This document shows, piece by piece, positions 1 to 6,787 of a stretch of 33,912 bases of DNA. Each line of letters starts with the position of its first letter. Within the stretch, counting starts at the first letter, position 1. Position numbers and translations under genes: made by a program. This stretch comes from Gemmatimonadota bacterium. Its GTDB lineage: Bacteria > Latescibacterota > UBA2968 > UBA8231. Below the pieces are notes generated by a model. The model searched no databases. It was not told the origin of the DNA and was given only the letters and a program-made list of their open reading frames with translations. The stretch is taken from the NCBI GenBank assembly GCA_002712305.1, contig PATE01000036.1:28027-61938 (forward strand). Reading direction: 5' to 3'.

Positions 1-174
1 CTGCGACGCCACGGCTATCCCATGTGGATCATGGGTGGTGATCGAAAGGTGACCTACCAGCCGAAGACCGCACGCAAGGGCAACTTTCACCACCCCCGCC
101 ATCTGATGCTCAATCTGTTGGCACTGGATCGAATGATCGAGCGAAATGGTGCCGTGAGCGACACGTGGCAATGA
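1..174 (+). CDS. C-terminal end of an unrecognised protein (5' end outside window)
   Basis: An open frame runs from the first base to a TGA at 172-174 and encodes 57 residues ending in AVSDTWQ. It contains an aromatic and Met-rich stretch (GYPMWIMGGDRK) and a His/Pro patch (NFHHPRHLMLNLLALD). I do not recognise the family. It is taken as coding because the frame is open to the window edge, ends 23 bases before a well-supported gene on the same strand, and is followed by that gene's ribosome binding site. No signal or membrane segment is visible in the part present. Confidence 0.55.
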   Translation: MRRHGYPMWIMGGDRKVTYQPKTARKGNFHHPRHLMLNLLALDRMIERNGAVSDTWQ

Positions 175-197
175 CGTGATTTCCGAGAGGTAGGCGG

Positions 198-1040
198 ATG
201 CAGAGATGGTCGCAGAAAGGGCTGCTGGTCTTGTTAGTAGCCGGTCTCAGCGCCTGTGCCGCGCTGCGCAATCTCGAGTCCATGGACGAGGGCCTAGGTG
301 TCGATGAACCGGCGCCCCCCACGCCCGCAGATTTCGACACAGGTCAGTTTGGCGCTGTTATCCTTGAGGACGCCACCGACAAGCGGGCGATTCAAGGATT
401 CGTGTATCTGTCGATCACCTGGGGGCGGCGTCTTCGCCCCGGGCACCTACGCGCCATTTCCGGACTGGCTCAGGCGGTGACAGCCCAGACCGGTCTGCAG
501 GCCAAGGTGACGGGACACACCTTCCTCAATTCTCCAGAACTGCTACGCCGACCCTTCGTGTACATCACCGCCGTGGAGAGCTTCGATCTTTCCCGGTTGG
601 AACTGGAGAATCTGGGTCGATATATCCGCAGTGGTGGTTTCGTCGTCGTCGACAATGGTCGGCCGGACCTCAGCTTTGGACCCGCCGAGGCGGCGCTTCG
701 ACAGATGCTGATCAAGGCGGTGGGTGATAGAGCACGATTCGAGCGGATCCCCGACAGCCATCCCATCTATCACAGCTTCTACGATTTGCAGGGACCACCC
801 TTTGGCGGGGACTACCGGCCGGGTCAGAATGTCGACACGCCCCGTGCTCCACCGGTTGACCATCTGGAGGGGATCTTCCTCGACGGACGTCTGGTCGCCG
901 TCTACTCAGACATGGGGTATGGTGAATTCTGGCAACAGTCGTTCGAAAACGAGCCTCAATTGAGGATGGGGATCAACCTGGTTGTCCACGCCCTCACGAG
1001 GGAGGAGTCTCTCGCCATGAAACTGACTCCGCAACCATGA
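198..1040 (+). CDS. DUF4159 domain lipoprotein
   Basis: 280 aa. The start ATG is preceded by GAGAGG seven bases upstream. Residues 1-20 form a lipoprotein signal with lipobox L17-S18-A19-C20, so the mature protein should be lipid-anchored in the envelope. Residues from about 50 to the end form a DUF4159 domain, a family with a glutamine-amidotransferase-like fold and no established reaction. Landmarks are GFVYLSITWG, RSGGFVVVDNGRPD, FGPAEAALR and DGRLVAVYSDMGYG. The same blocks recur in the membrane-anchored DUF4159 protein at 18754-20016, so the two are clear paralogues. This copy lacks that protein's membrane helix and basic/proline-rich linker. Its stop overlaps a five-codon minicistron that leads into the M28 peptidase, suggesting co-expression. 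Family assignment is firm, function unknown. Confidence 0.88.
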   Translation: MQRWSQKGLLVLLVAGLSACAALRNLESMDEGLGVDEPAPPTPADFDTGQFGAVILEDATDKRAIQGFVYLSITWGRRLRPGHLRAISGLAQAVTAQTGLQAKVTGHTFLNSPELLRRPFVYITAVESFDLSRLELENLGRYIRSGGFVVVDNGRPDLSFGPAEAALRQMLIKAVGDRARFERIPDSHPIYHSFYDLQGPPFGGDYRPGQNVDTPRAPPVDHLEGIFLDGRLVAVYSDMGYGEFWQQSFENEPQLRMGINLVVHALTREESLAMKLTPQP

Positions 1041-1054
1041 AAGTGAGCTTGTAA
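1037..1054 (+). other. Possible five-codon minicistron between the DUF4159 and M28 genes
   Basis: ATG at 1037 overlaps the DUF4159 stop as ATGA and opens a frame of five codons (MKVSL) ending in TAA at 1052-1054. This is two bases before the ATG of the M28 peptidase at 1057. The decamer AACCATGAAA occurs twice, at 1034-1043 and 1053-1062. The peptidase lacks a convincing ribosome binding site, so stop-start reinitiation through this mini-frame could supply its translation. It may equally be a chance product of a small duplication. Confidence 0.3.
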
Positions 1055-1056
1055 CC

Positions 1057-2295
1057 ATGAAACGACGAGAATTCCTAAGGAAGTCCCTGGCCGCCTCCAT
1101 GGCCCTCGGTCCTCTTGCGACATTCGCATCCCCGCGCCTGGATAGCTTGCATCTGGTGGCGGGGCCAGAAGATCGGGCCCGATACATGGCCAGAATGCTC
1201 GACACCCTCTGCACCCAGATCGGCCCCCGCTACGCGGGAAGTGAAGCGTATGATCGTTCGGCCGAGTTGATTGCCCAGGAACTGGCCCTCGCCGTGCCGA
1301 AGACGGAACTGGACGAGTTCAGCCTGCGCGCATGGCGTCTTCTGGAGGAGCCGATCTTCTACTGCGGAGGGCGAAGCCTGGAGTGTTATCCAGCTTTTGG
1401 CAGCGCCTGGCCTGACCAGAATGGGGCTCGCGGTGTTCTTACACGCCAGGCCGGGGCCTTCGAGATCGTCGATCCCACCTCAAAACAGGTGACGGCGCGC
1501 GTGAACATCAGCACCTATGGTCGGGCCGTGACCGGCGTCATCGACCCGGCCAGTGAAAACGCCCACATCCCGACGATCTGCATCGGCAAGCAGGATGTTG
1601 CCTTCCTCGAGGACGCTGTGGCCAGCCGATCGACTGCGAGAGTGCATTTCAAAGCCGAATTCATCGACGACGCTCGAACGAGCAACATCGTTGGCACCTT
1701 GCCCGGCGAGACCGACGAAGAGATCCTGATTTTCGCTCACGCTGACACGCAGTACAACACGCCAGGCGCCAACGACAACACGGCCTCCCTCATCATCGTG
1801 CTCATGCTGGCCCACGCGTTTTCGGGCACGCGGCCGAAGCGGACGATGACGTTCATGGGAACAGGGTCTGAGGAATACATGCTTTTGGGCGCGAAGCACT
1901 ACGTCGAGCGCCGAAGGGCAGAGGATTCTCTCCACAACATCAAGTTCTGCATCAACTTCGACTCGCTGACGTATGGCCCCAATCTGTACGTCCACACACT
2001 GGACGAAGAGTTGCGGCAGATCATGGGCTCCATCCACCACGATCTGCGCCTCCACAATGAGTTCGATCCCGCCTATCCCATCGCCTTCGAGTATCCGGGG
2101 GCGGTGCGCAGCGAGGCCCATCCGTATGCCGAGGCCGGCATACGAACGATCGATCTCAACAGCCGGGGATATGACGAAGAGCAACTACCCCTGTGGCATC
2201 GCCCCGAGGATACGGCGGACAGGGTGCCCCCCGATTGTGTGGAGAACAGCTTTCTGGTCTTCAACGAATATCTGCGCCGGATCCAGGCTTTATAG
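1057..2295 (+). CDS. Tat-exported M28 family zinc metallopeptidase
   Basis: 412 aa. Family M28 enzymes are two-zinc aminopeptidases or carboxypeptidases acting on peptides outside the cytoplasm. The N-terminus (MKRREFLRKSLAAS) has a twin-arginine motif and hydrophobic stretch ending near TFASPRLD, predicting Tat export after folding. The M28 ligand set is complete: H228 and D230 in FAHADTQY, bridging D240 in GANDNTAS, the E272-E273 pair in GSEEYMLLG (E272 the expected general base), D302 in NFDSLTYG, and H381 in LWHRPEDTAD. Residues from about 50 to 200 form an N-terminal part of less certain fold. The gene follows the DUF4159 lipoprotein and ends facing the DUF6785 gene. Substrate cannot be told from sequence; scavenging of extracellular peptides is a reasonable inference. 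Confidence 0.9.
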   Translation: MKRREFLRKSLAASMALGPLATFASPRLDSLHLVAGPEDRARYMARMLDTLCTQIGPRYAGSEAYDRSAELIAQELALAVPKTELDEFSLRAWRLLEEPIFYCGGRSLECYPAFGSAWPDQNGARGVLTRQAGAFEIVDPTSKQVTARVNISTYGRAVTGVIDPASENAHIPTICIGKQDVAFLEDAVASRSTARVHFKAEFIDDARTSNIVGTLPGETDEEILIFAHADTQYNTPGANDNTASLIIVLMLAHAFSGTRPKRTMTFMGTGSEEYMLLGAKHYVERRRAEDSLHNIKFCINFDSLTYGPNLYVHTLDEELRQIMGSIHHDLRLHNEFDPAYPIAFEYPGAVRSEAHPYAEAGIRTIDLNSRGYDEEQLPLWHRPEDTADRVPPDCVENSFLVFNEYLRRIQAL

Positions 2296-2314
2296 AACGC
2301 GGGGAGGCGATTGC

Positions 2315-2332
2315 GGCGGGACTCAGTCCGCC
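2315..2332. terminator. Short inverted repeat between convergent genes, possible bidirectional terminator
   Basis: GGCGGGACTCAGTCCGCC can fold into a GC-rich stem (GGCG and GAC paired with GTC and CGCC, one bulged G) around a TCA loop. It lies between the M28 stop and the stop codon of the opposite-strand membrane protein, which it touches at 2333. There is no clear T-run on either side, so termination is only suggested by position and structure. Confidence 0.35.
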
Positions 2333-4312
2333 TCAGATGACGAAGATCATGTTGTCGGTCATGCCGTTGAACCAGTCGATGAGGGTCCACACACCGGCGG
2401 ACACGAACTGCCCCAGGACCATGCCGAGAAAGAAGGGGCGTGTGGCACGATACATTCTTGGACCGCCGTATCGCAGAACGATGATTTTGACCAGCCACGC
2501 CAGGAAGATGCTGAACCACGTCCAGTCCATCACCCTCGATCCGGCGACGGTCAGCCCTAACGGATGCAAGGGCCACCAGAGGAACTTGTAGCGCAGGAAT
2601 GTCAGTAGTCCCATCAGAGAGGCACCGAAACCCATGTTCATCCACATGGGCCACGTGACGTCGATGGGTCGACTGACGACGGTGGAGACCATGTTGAAGG
2701 GGAGCAGGTTGGCACCGAGGCAGAACCAGGAGTGGATGTTCACCCCACCCACATCATAGGCGAGCCTCAGCATCAGACCGAAGGACACGACCACCGACAC
2801 GATCAGCGATGCCACGATGCAGCCGAAGATCCAACGCTTGCGCCCGCGGAAGCAGGGCTCATCAAGCAGCTTCAGCGCATTGGCGACAGAGGCCATCAGG
2901 AAGGTCCGGATGTCTGACGCCCATCCATAGGTAAAGCCAAGAGCCGTCACGGCCTTTGCACCCAACGCCGGTGTGCCTACGGCATACAGCATGAAGTTGG
3001 GCGCGATCAGGGGCGCCCTGCAGGCCGCCAGCCCTCCCTCTACGACAAGACGGGAGATGGCGATGAAGATGACGAAGGCGATGAATAGAAACAGGATCCC
3101 CGCCCACACAGGCAGGCCTGCTGCATCGAGCCACCAGAGCATGATGACAGCCGACGCGATCAGGCCGAAGACGGCGCTCCGGTAGGAGAGAATCTCATCC
3201 GTGTCGTCCACCTCAGGGTCACCCTTGAAGGCCTTCCTGAATACATCCTTGAGGTGTCCCCGTGCCGTCCAACCGCCATAGACCACCAGTGTCACCATCG
3301 CGCCGATGGCCGTGGAGGAGAAGATGCCAGAAGCGCCGCCGTAGTCGTTGACGCGAAGACGCAGATACAGCCCCACCGTGTTGAACACGCCGTCCATGAT
3401 CTTGGCGATGACGTCGAAGAACCACAGACCAAAGGCCACATCCTGGTTGATCAAATAGGCGAAGCCGAGAACCGGGAAGCTGATCATGAAACGCAGGTTG
3501 ATCGTGTCCCGGAGCATGCCGATGGTCGTCCCCGGATACAGAATGTTGGCCTGGGGGATAAAGTCGTAGTAGGCGTTGAGACCGATCGACGAAGTCACAC
3601 AGGTGGCGACGAAGAAGCCGATCCACATGGCCGGGCTCTTGAAGAATCCCGACAGCAGCGAGGGACGCTCTTCCTCATCGCCGATCATATCGAGGGGGAC
3701 CCTGATGATGGGGTAGATCAGCCGCTCATTGTAGGTCCACTGTTTCCGCAGGATGACCATGATCGCCACCATGGCGAAGTAGAAGGCCAGGAAGAACACG
3801 CTCCAGTAGGCAAAGGGCTTCAGCCAGGCGCCCCACGGCAGGGGCATGTGTTCGGGTAGTCCTTCGAAGAAGTACTTGCTCGCCAGGGGGTCCTCTACCA
3901 CCATCCAGCCCGACACGTGCGGAGCGATGAGCGTCGCCCAGGCATTCTCTGGCGTCGTGAAATACGAAAATGTCGCCATCAAGGGGATCTGATAGTGGGT
4001 CAGTCCCATGCCGGTCACCGCACACGACGTCATCATCATCACGTAGATGAGGATCAGCTCCCCACGAGCGAAGGCCGCCCTCGGCCCGATCAGTTTGAGG
4101 ATGACGTTGATCACAGCGACGAGGAAGAAGAACACAAACACGGCGCCGCCGTTGCTGAAGTCGTCGGACATGCGCGAGCTTCGGAGATAGATCTCCCCGT
4201 ATTGTGTGCCCCCGGCCACGACAGCCGAGCACATCAAGCCCACGACGAAGGCCTTCACCGTCACCCCCTGGGGCGAGCTTGCAGTCACTTCCTCCTGCTT
4301 TGATTCGTGCAT
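2333..4312 (-). CDS. DUF6785/DUF6784 family polytopic membrane protein
   Basis: 659 aa, highly hydrophobic, with roughly a dozen or more predicted membrane segments. Examples are near residues 20-40, 58-75, 85-105, 165-190 and 230-250, with several more in the C-terminal half. Length and layout match the DUF6785 plus DUF6784 architecture, which I recall as oligopeptide-transporter-like; that relation is recalled, not demonstrated. Landmarks include RGELILIYVMMMTSCAVTG near residue 85, TYNERLIYPIIRVP near 195 and the C-terminal RYKFLWWPLHPLGLTVAGS. The start ATG (complement of 4310-4312) has AAGGA at 4317-4321. The gene is convergent with the M28 peptidase and divergent from the large train at 4699. 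Solute transport is plausible, with the neighbouring secreted peptidase hinting at peptides, but this is inference. Confidence 0.85.
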   Translation of the reverse strand: MHESKQEEVTASSPQGVTVKAFVVGLMCSAVVAGGTQYGEIYLRSSRMSDDFSNGGAVFVFFFLVAVINVILKLIGPRAAFARGELILIYVMMMTSCAVTGMGLTHYQIPLMATFSYFTTPENAWATLIAPHVSGWMVVEDPLASKYFFEGLPEHMPLPWGAWLKPFAYWSVFFLAFYFAMVAIMVILRKQWTYNERLIYPIIRVPLDMIGDEEERPSLLSGFFKSPAMWIGFFVATCVTSSIGLNAYYDFIPQANILYPGTTIGMLRDTINLRFMISFPVLGFAYLINQDVAFGLWFFDVIAKIMDGVFNTVGLYLRLRVNDYGGASGIFSSTAIGAMVTLVVYGGWTARGHLKDVFRKAFKGDPEVDDTDEILSYRSAVFGLIASAVIMLWWLDAAGLPVWAGILFLFIAFVIFIAISRLVVEGGLAACRAPLIAPNFMLYAVGTPALGAKAVTALGFTYGWASDIRTFLMASVANALKLLDEPCFRGRKRWIFGCIVASLIVSVVVSFGLMLRLAYDVGGVNIHSWFCLGANLLPFNMVSTVVSRPIDVTWPMWMNMGFGASLMGLLTFLRYKFLWWPLHPLGLTVAGSRVMDWTWFSIFLAWLVKIIVLRYGGPRMYRATRPFFLGMVLGQFVSAGVWTLIDWFNGMTDNMIFVI

Positions 4313-4479
4313 CGTTTCCTTACGCCTGGGGGCAGTCAGGTTGTGCTCAGATCGTCGAGCCGAACCGCAGCTTCAAAGCCGCTAATAGTAGGGTCACCAG
4401 GGCGACCGGTCACATCCCGTTTACAGAGGCAGCGCCCTGCGTCGTCGAAGCGTCGGTGGATGCAAAAGGTTTCCTGCCG

Positions 4480-4503
4480 CCCCAAAGAAGGTGTTTTTTG
4501 GGG
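4480..4503. repeat. Inverted repeat upstream of promoter, possible operator
   Basis: CCCCAAAGAA (4480-4489) and TTTTTTGGGG (4494-4503) pair over ten positions with one G-T pair around a GGTG loop. It lies 14 bases upstream of the -35 element of the rightward promoter candidate. It is not followed by a T-run in either direction, so a protein-binding site is more likely than a terminator. Confidence 0.4.
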
Positions 4504-4517
4504 CTGGAAAAAAGTTT

Positions 4518-4545
4518 TTGCAATACTCTTGAGTGAAGCTATATT
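4518..4545 (+). promoter_or_regulatory. Sigma70-like promoter candidate for the large rightward gene train
   Basis: TTGCAA at 4518-4523 and TATATT at 4540-4545 are separated by 16 bases. This is close to the housekeeping consensus, in an AT-rich patch of an otherwise GC-rich sequence. The first start codon at 4699 lies about 150 bases downstream, giving a long 5' leader. No experimental evidence is available. Confidence 0.5.
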
Positions 4546-4698
4546 GGCCCCACGGAATTGGCTCATTCGTCGGTTCACCGGGCAGAACTTTTGGTATCCG
4601 ACGTGTGAAATCCATTCAACGGCACAGGTAGAGCGAGCGAACGCTCATCGCGGAGTTTTCGACCGATCTGCCCAAGCAAACCCATGCGGAGTTTTTCC

Positions 4699-6603
4699 AT
4701 GAAGGTTGGAAGACAGTTGAGAACCTCGGCAGCCATGCTGCTGTTCTCTGTTGGGACGGTGTTCGCTCAGGGCGCCATCGGCGCAGAGGACAACCAGATC
4801 ACCGAGAGTCGTATGCCCACGGTGGTGACGGTGGACATCGCGGATGTGAACAGTTCGAGTTTCCCAGTCAACATCCCATTCAGCATGACCGGTTCGGCAG
4901 CCACGGTGTATCTGGCCGTGTACACGAACCTTTCTGACTCGGAGTTGCCAGGGCTCACCACGCGTGGTGAGATCAACTGGCACACCTATCAGGAAGTGAA
5001 CTATGCCCTCCACGTGTCGGCTGGTTCCCGTTTTGAAGCGGGTTCGCACTCGCTCAGCTGGGATGGCACCGATATAGACGGCAACGCCGTCGATCCGTCG
5101 GGTAGCTATCGCTACTACGTCATCGCACTCGACGATCAGGCACCGATTAACATGGTCGCCTACACCAACGCGCGGCATACGGCCGAGTCGGCCCTGGCCC
5201 GTGATGGCAATGGCGATCTGTTCACCCTCACCGGTGGCGGAGCATCACGCCTGACGGCCGATGGCCCTCGGCACATGATCATCAGTAAGGTCGGAACGAA
5301 CTGGCTGGAGACGCCGGGTGCTTATCAGTCGATCGACGTCGAAGACGAGCTGATGACGGTCGCCCACACCGATGACATCGTGCCTGCCCAGTGGCAGGGC
5401 GGCGGCAATGGCAAGCAGTATGGTAGCTTGCCTGGTGACTTCTACGGTGACAGCTGGGATGGCACGGTCTATGGCGCGGTCAAGTTCAACGTAGATCCAG
5501 CCAACGGCCAGGTCACTCTTGACCGCAACTGGGGCACCGAAGGTGACGGACGCATGAAGTTTGCTCCCTTCAGCGATGGCAACTACAAGAACGGTTCCAC
5601 CGGTATCGACTCGTGGGACGGACGCCTCTACTACCCGACCTATGATCGTGGCGGTGACCTTCCGGCACACTCGCAGGTTGGTATCCAGGACGCAGCCACC
5701 GGTGAAGTGATCGACGTGCTCGATATCTCCGAGTGGAATGTGATCGACGTCGGTGCAGGCAACCAGGCCTTCAGCCCGCACGATATCTGGGTTGATGCCA
5801 CGGGCGTCTACGTCGTCGGTTATGCAGCACCGCTGCACGTCAAGGTCACTCTCGAGGGTGAACTGATGTGGACGAACAACAACGGTGACGGTTTTGCTGA
5901 CAGTCGCAATCCTGATACCGGTGAATATGACTTCGGTTCCTTCGCTTTGACCCCGTGGAATACCTCGGGTTCGGGTAGCAAGGACGGTCACGGATTCGCC
6001 TTCATTCCGCTGCTGGGCGCCACATCGGCCACGGTCGACATTCTCGGTCCGGACGGCACGGGTATTCTGCACATGCTGGCGAGCCATGCACCGGCTCACT
6101 GGCCGCAGTGGGTTGAGTCGATCGAAGAAGACGGTCCTTACGACGGCCTCTACTGGGATATCGGATCGCGTCGCGGTGGTGGTACCGACCCGATGGATGT
6201 TCCTGACTACACCGGCTTCCCGGCGCGTCAGGCGATTCACTTCCCGTACGACTCCAAGTCTGCTCTTATCAATCCGGGCGGCGCCGCCACGGCCGTGGAA
6301 GCTCTCGATCTCGCGACGCTTCCATCCAGTCACTCTCTCGACGACGCCAGCCCCAACCCGTTCAACCCAGAGGCAACGATCCGTTTCAGCCTGCCTCAGG
6401 ACGAACAGGTGGTCCTTCAGGTATTCAACCTGCAGGGTCAACTCGTGAAGACGCTGCACCAGGGTCACGTGGCAGCGGGCACCTACCAGAGTGTTTGGGA
6501 CGGTACCGACGAGACGGGAGCGAGCATGGCTAGTGGTGTCTATCTCTACAATCTGCAGGCAGGACGCTTCTCGCAGACCAAGAAGATGACGCTGCTCAAG
6601 TAG
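4699..6603 (+). CDS. Secreted protein with two FlgD-Ig-like domains and a T9SS type A-like C-terminus
   Basis: 634 aa from the ATG at 4699. This start is preferred over the in-frame ATG at 4684 because GGAG (4688-4691) sits seven bases ahead and the product opens with a clean signal peptide (MKVGRQLRTSAAMLLFS to about FAQ). Residues about 40-149 resemble a FlgD Ig-like domain (SHSLSWDGTDIDG, then a PSGSYRYYVIALDD strand). The middle, about 150-540, is beta-rich with WDG-type turns and an NNNGDGFADS loop that could bind calcium; a propeller is possible but unproven. Residues 551-634 carry the familiar SPNPFNPEATIRFSLP, LQVFNLQGQLVKTL, WDGTDETG and SGVYLYNL blocks of type A sorting/FlgD-like C-terminal domains. 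It is probably a surface or released protein, first in the train. Its substrate or ligand is unknown. Confidence 0.85.
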   Translation: MKVGRQLRTSAAMLLFSVGTVFAQGAIGAEDNQITESRMPTVVTVDIADVNSSSFPVNIPFSMTGSAATVYLAVYTNLSDSELPGLTTRGEINWHTYQEVNYALHVSAGSRFEAGSHSLSWDGTDIDGNAVDPSGSYRYYVIALDDQAPINMVAYTNARHTAESALARDGNGDLFTLTGGGASRLTADGPRHMIISKVGTNWLETPGAYQSIDVEDELMTVAHTDDIVPAQWQGGGNGKQYGSLPGDFYGDSWDGTVYGAVKFNVDPANGQVTLDRNWGTEGDGRMKFAPFSDGNYKNGSTGIDSWDGRLYYPTYDRGGDLPAHSQVGIQDAATGEVIDVLDISEWNVIDVGAGNQAFSPHDIWVDATGVYVVGYAAPLHVKVTLEGELMWTNNNGDGFADSRNPDTGEYDFGSFALTPWNTSGSGSKDGHGFAFIPLLGATSATVDILGPDGTGILHMLASHAPAHWPQWVESIEEDGPYDGLYWDIGSRRGGGTDPMDVPDYTGFPARQAIHFPYDSKSALINPGGAATAVEALDLATLPSSHSLDDASPNPFNPEATIRFSLPQDEQVVLQVFNLQGQLVKTLHQGHVAAGTYQSVWDGTDETGASMASGVYLYNLQAGRFSQTKKMTLLK

Positions 6604-6651
6604 CCGTGGAGTTCACGTAGAGCTTTAGAAAGTCGTATCGATCCATGGGAA

Positions 6652-6688
6652 CAAGGTGGACGGTCATCTTGAATGACCGTTCGCCTTG
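6652..6688 (+). terminator. Long hairpin after the first gene of the train
   Basis: Bases 6652-6667 pair with 6673-6688 over 16 positions, including two G-T pairs, around a CTTGA loop; the core ACGGTCAT/ATGACCGT is perfect. It lies 49 bases after the stop at 6603 and is followed by TCCGTTCT, only weakly U-rich. It may act as a terminator, attenuator or 3'-end stabiliser that raises the first transcript relative to the distal genes. Confidence 0.6.
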
Positions 6689-6698
6689 TCCGTTCTAC

Positions 6699-6737
6699 CG
6701 AATCCTCCTTCGGATTTCATGTTCAGCATCGGATTCG
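6699..6737 (+). promoter_or_regulatory. Leader segment with alternative base pairing
   Basis: CGAATCC (6699-6705) can pair with GGATT at 6712-6716, or with the perfect 7-base complement GGATTCG at 6731-6737. These two pairings are mutually exclusive. The element lies between the hairpin at 6652-6688 and the ribosome binding site at 6776-6780. A regulatory role is only a suggestion. Confidence 0.2.
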
Positions 6738-6787
6738 CTCACGAGCACGGTCCATTCAACCGAAGGTGCTTCGGTGAGGAAGGGAAG

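Larger units (their letters stand above)
4313..4698. other. Divergent intergenic region (about 386 bp)
   Basis: No convincing gene is visible. It separates the leftward membrane-protein gene from the rightward train, so promoters for both are expected. The right half is AT-richer than its surroundings and holds an inverted repeat (4480-4503), a short A-run/T-run palindrome (4508-4519) and a sigma70-like promoter (4518-4545). Small open frames in the region lack ribosome binding sites or recognisable motifs. I could not pick out a promoter for the leftward gene. Confidence 0.6.

Noticed and set aside
4313-4698. Small open frames in the divergent gap as genes
   Set aside because: They lack ribosome binding sites and recognisable motifs, overlap the promoter and inverted repeat, and several overlap one another on both strands.
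5245-6468. Long antisense open frame (about 407 codons) under the first cargo gene
   Set aside because: Lies wholly opposite a strongly supported coding gene, has no ribosome binding site, no recognisable domain and an Arg/Val/His-rich composition typical of an antisense reading.
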